From assembly GCA_031385545.1 (NCBI GenBank), contig JANNBN010000017.1:1-6881 (forward strand): a DNA stretch of 6,881 nt, written 5' to 3'. The notes under the pieces are model-generated. The model was not told the origin of the DNA and did no database searches. It saw only the letters and a program-made list of their open reading frames with translations. Positions 6,018 through 6,881 of the stretch are shown in pieces (position 1 is the stretch's first letter; every line of letters begins with the position of its first letter). The DNA is from JANNBN01 sp031385545. GTDB taxonomy: Bacteria; Actinomycetota; Acidimicrobiia; Acidimicrobiales; JANYDT01. The position numbers were made by a program, and so were the translations under genes.

Positions 6018-6093
6018 GCCTCCGTAGCTCAACGGACAGAGCACTCGCCTTCTAATCGAGTGGTTGCAGGTTCGATTCCTGCCGGGGGCGCCA
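6018..6093 (+). tRNA. tRNA-Arg (anticodon TCT)
   Basis: The acceptor GCCTCCG (6018-6024) pairs with CGGGGGC (6083-6089) with one T-G wobble. The TCT anticodon is at 6051-6053 in the loop CTTCTAA, the T-arm is GCAGG-TTCGATT-CCTGC, the discriminator is G, and CCA is at 6091-6093. The innermost anticodon-stem pair is C/T, so the stem has four pairs. It decodes AGA and AGG, rare codons in high-GC genomes. Confidence 0.97.
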
Positions 6094-6130
6094 ACCGGGT
6101 TCAGCCCTTCAGCCTGCCGAAAGCCGCTGG

Positions 6131-6214
6131 ATACGCGCAACTCAGGGGCAACATACGCGCAACTTGCGGGTTTCGCCCGCAAGATTCTCGGCCGTTTTGG
6201 CCAAGTTGCGCGTA
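6131..6214. repeat. Direct and inverted copies of TACGCGCAACT around nested hairpins
   Basis: ATACGCGCAACT occurs at 6131-6142 and 6153-6164. The reverse complement of TACGCGCAACTT occurs at 6203-6214, giving a perfect 12-bp inverted repeat with 6154-6165. Between the arms are a perfect 8-bp hairpin CTTGCGGG/CCCGCAAG (6163-6170 with 6176-6183, loop TTTCG) and a small GGCC-GTTTT-GGCC hairpin (6190-6202). The 8-bp hairpin may end tRNA-Arg transcription. The repeated word in both orientations upstream of the membrane protein gene may be an operator or a small mobile-repeat relic. Confidence 0.6.
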
Positions 6215-6330
6215 AAAGGTGGGCGAGTTGTGTTCAGACGGGTGCCGAAACCGTTAATGCAGGCCGGATGGATGCCCTGCCGGAAGAGCACCAAATTGCA
6301 ACTGAGGGTCGCACGCCGCAAGGTTCGCAA

Positions 6331-6336
6331 TAGGAT
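6331..6336 (+). promoter_or_regulatory. Putative -10 box (TAGGAT) of the PGPGW protein gene, leaderless type
   Basis: TAGGAT fits TANNNT and lies 6 bases before the ATG at 6343, so transcription could start at the ATG itself. The same AGGA could be read as a weak Shine-Dalgarno at 8-9 bases, so the two readings compete. No clear -35 is present. Confidence 0.35.
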
Positions 6337-6342
6337 CGCCTG

Positions 6343-6750
6343 ATGGCTGCTGACGCTCGCTCTGCTGGACCCGCTCCCGTTCCGGACTCGCTTCAAGCTC
6401 TTGAGCCGGATAACCAGCCGGATGACCACGAATCTCTCGTCGAGCGCATCGCCCACGAAGCTGATGCCGACGCAGCAGCCACCATCCAGCAGCTTCCTGC
6501 AGCTGGCCCGTTTCGTCAGGTCATCAGCTTCATCGGGCGCAGCGGCCGACGAATCGGCGTCACCATCGTGGGCGGCTTGGTGTTGCTCGCTGGCATCGCG
6601 TTGCTGGTTCTTCCGGGCCCGGCGTTCCTGGTGATCCCGGCTGGCTTGGCGATCCTCGCAACCGAATACGCATGGGCCCGCCGTTGGTTGGACAAAGCGA
6701 AAGCGAAGGCTGAGCAGGCCAAGAAGTTGGCAACGCGCAAAGCCCGTTGA
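6343..6750 (+). CDS. PGPGW-family (TIGR02611-like) small membrane protein
   Basis: The 135-residue protein begins with an acidic, probably disordered cytosolic part (1-55, rich in Asp, Glu, Ala and Pro). A basic stretch SGRRIG (67-72) leads into a hydrophobic hairpin: helix 1 at about 71-90 (VTIVGGLVLLAGIALLVL), the turn PGPAF (91-95), and helix 2 at about 95-108 (IPAGLAILATEYAWA). The end is strongly basic and Lys/Ala-rich (112-135). The layout, and especially the short LPGPxxLxIxAGLAILAxEFxWA-like core, matches the PGPGW/TIGR02611 proteins of actinobacteria, whose function is unknown; here PGPAF replaces the canonical PGPGW. It appears monocistronic, with repeats upstream and a hairpin terminator downstream. 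The ATG start is supported by the acidic N-terminal composition and the -10-like box upstream. Confidence 0.85.
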   Translation: MAADARSAGPAPVPDSLQALEPDNQPDDHESLVERIAHEADADAAATIQQLPAAGPFRQVISFIGRSGRRIGVTIVGGLVLLAGIALLVLPGPAFLVIPAGLAILATEYAWARRWLDKAKAKAEQAKKLATRKAR

Positions 6751-6791
6751 CCCTCGGAGGTGGTTGCCCAACTCTTTGCGCCCGAGATAGT

Positions 6792-6822
6792 GCGTTCGGT
6801 CGCGCCAGGAGCGACCGAACGC
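6792..6822 (+). terminator. Hairpin terminator after the PGPGW protein gene
   Basis: A perfect 12-bp stem (GCGTTCGGTCGC at 6792-6803 with GCGACCGAACGC at 6811-6822) carries the loop GCCAGGA, 41 bases after the stop. No T-tract follows. Its loop and closing pairs nearly equal those of the hairpin at 1313-1349. The remaining bases to 6881 show no gene I can support. Confidence 0.75.
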
Positions 6823-6881
6823 CCAACCAAAAACCGGTTTAGGTCCTTGTTCACGGTTCACGCGCGACCATACCAAGCATT

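Noticed and set aside
6018..6214. Integrated element attached at tRNA-Arg
   Set aside because: No integrase and no second copy of the tRNA 3' end in the window; kept only as an alternative for the repeats.
6142..6876. 244-residue minus-strand open frame
   Set aside because: Antisense to the PGPGW membrane protein and spanning hairpin repeats; no domain seen.

Overview
The window is high-GC DNA that reads like an ordinary chromosomal stretch of an actinobacterium. Supporting signs are the compact gene packing, GTG starts, -10-like boxes only 6-7 bases before start codons, hairpin terminators without U-tracts, and a PGPGW-type membrane protein. Acidimicrobiia is a guess; no marker here fixes the class.

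Left part (1-2700). The first ~200 bases encode the start of an RHS/YD-repeat protein module. They run directly into a kynureninase in a different reading frame, and about 55 N-terminal residues of the kynureninase are missing. This junction is either a real rearrangement or an assembly chimera. A strong double-hairpin terminator lies between kynureninase and a convergent gene of the serine hydroxymethyltransferase fold. That second PLP enzyme keeps the cofactor lysine and aspartate but has lost several SHMT catalytic residues, so its reaction is unknown.

Middle (2700-4380). tRNA-His(GTG) and tRNA-Lys(CTT) each encode CCA and each is followed by a hairpin terminator. Then comes a likely two-gene operon: an alpha/beta-hydrolase-fold protein with Ala in place of the nucleophile Ser, followed 6 bases later by ArfB, the GGQ-type rescue factor for stalled ribosomes.

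Right part (4350-6881). Convergent to arfB is a secreted coiled-coil protein ending in a VanY-type M15 D,D-carboxypeptidase domain (cell wall). Its 3' end, stop codon included, is duplicated as a 33-base-period repeat. After an intergenic region with hairpins come tRNA-Arg(TCT), a repeat-rich spacer with three copies of one 11-12-base word, and a small two-helix membrane protein. Another terminator follows, and its hairpin shares an 11-base apex with the one at kynureninase.

I see no CRISPR array, transposase, phage gene or recognisable new multi-gene system. The most notable items are the RHS/kynureninase junction, the two enzymes with altered active sites, and the repeat-rich spacer after tRNA-Arg.
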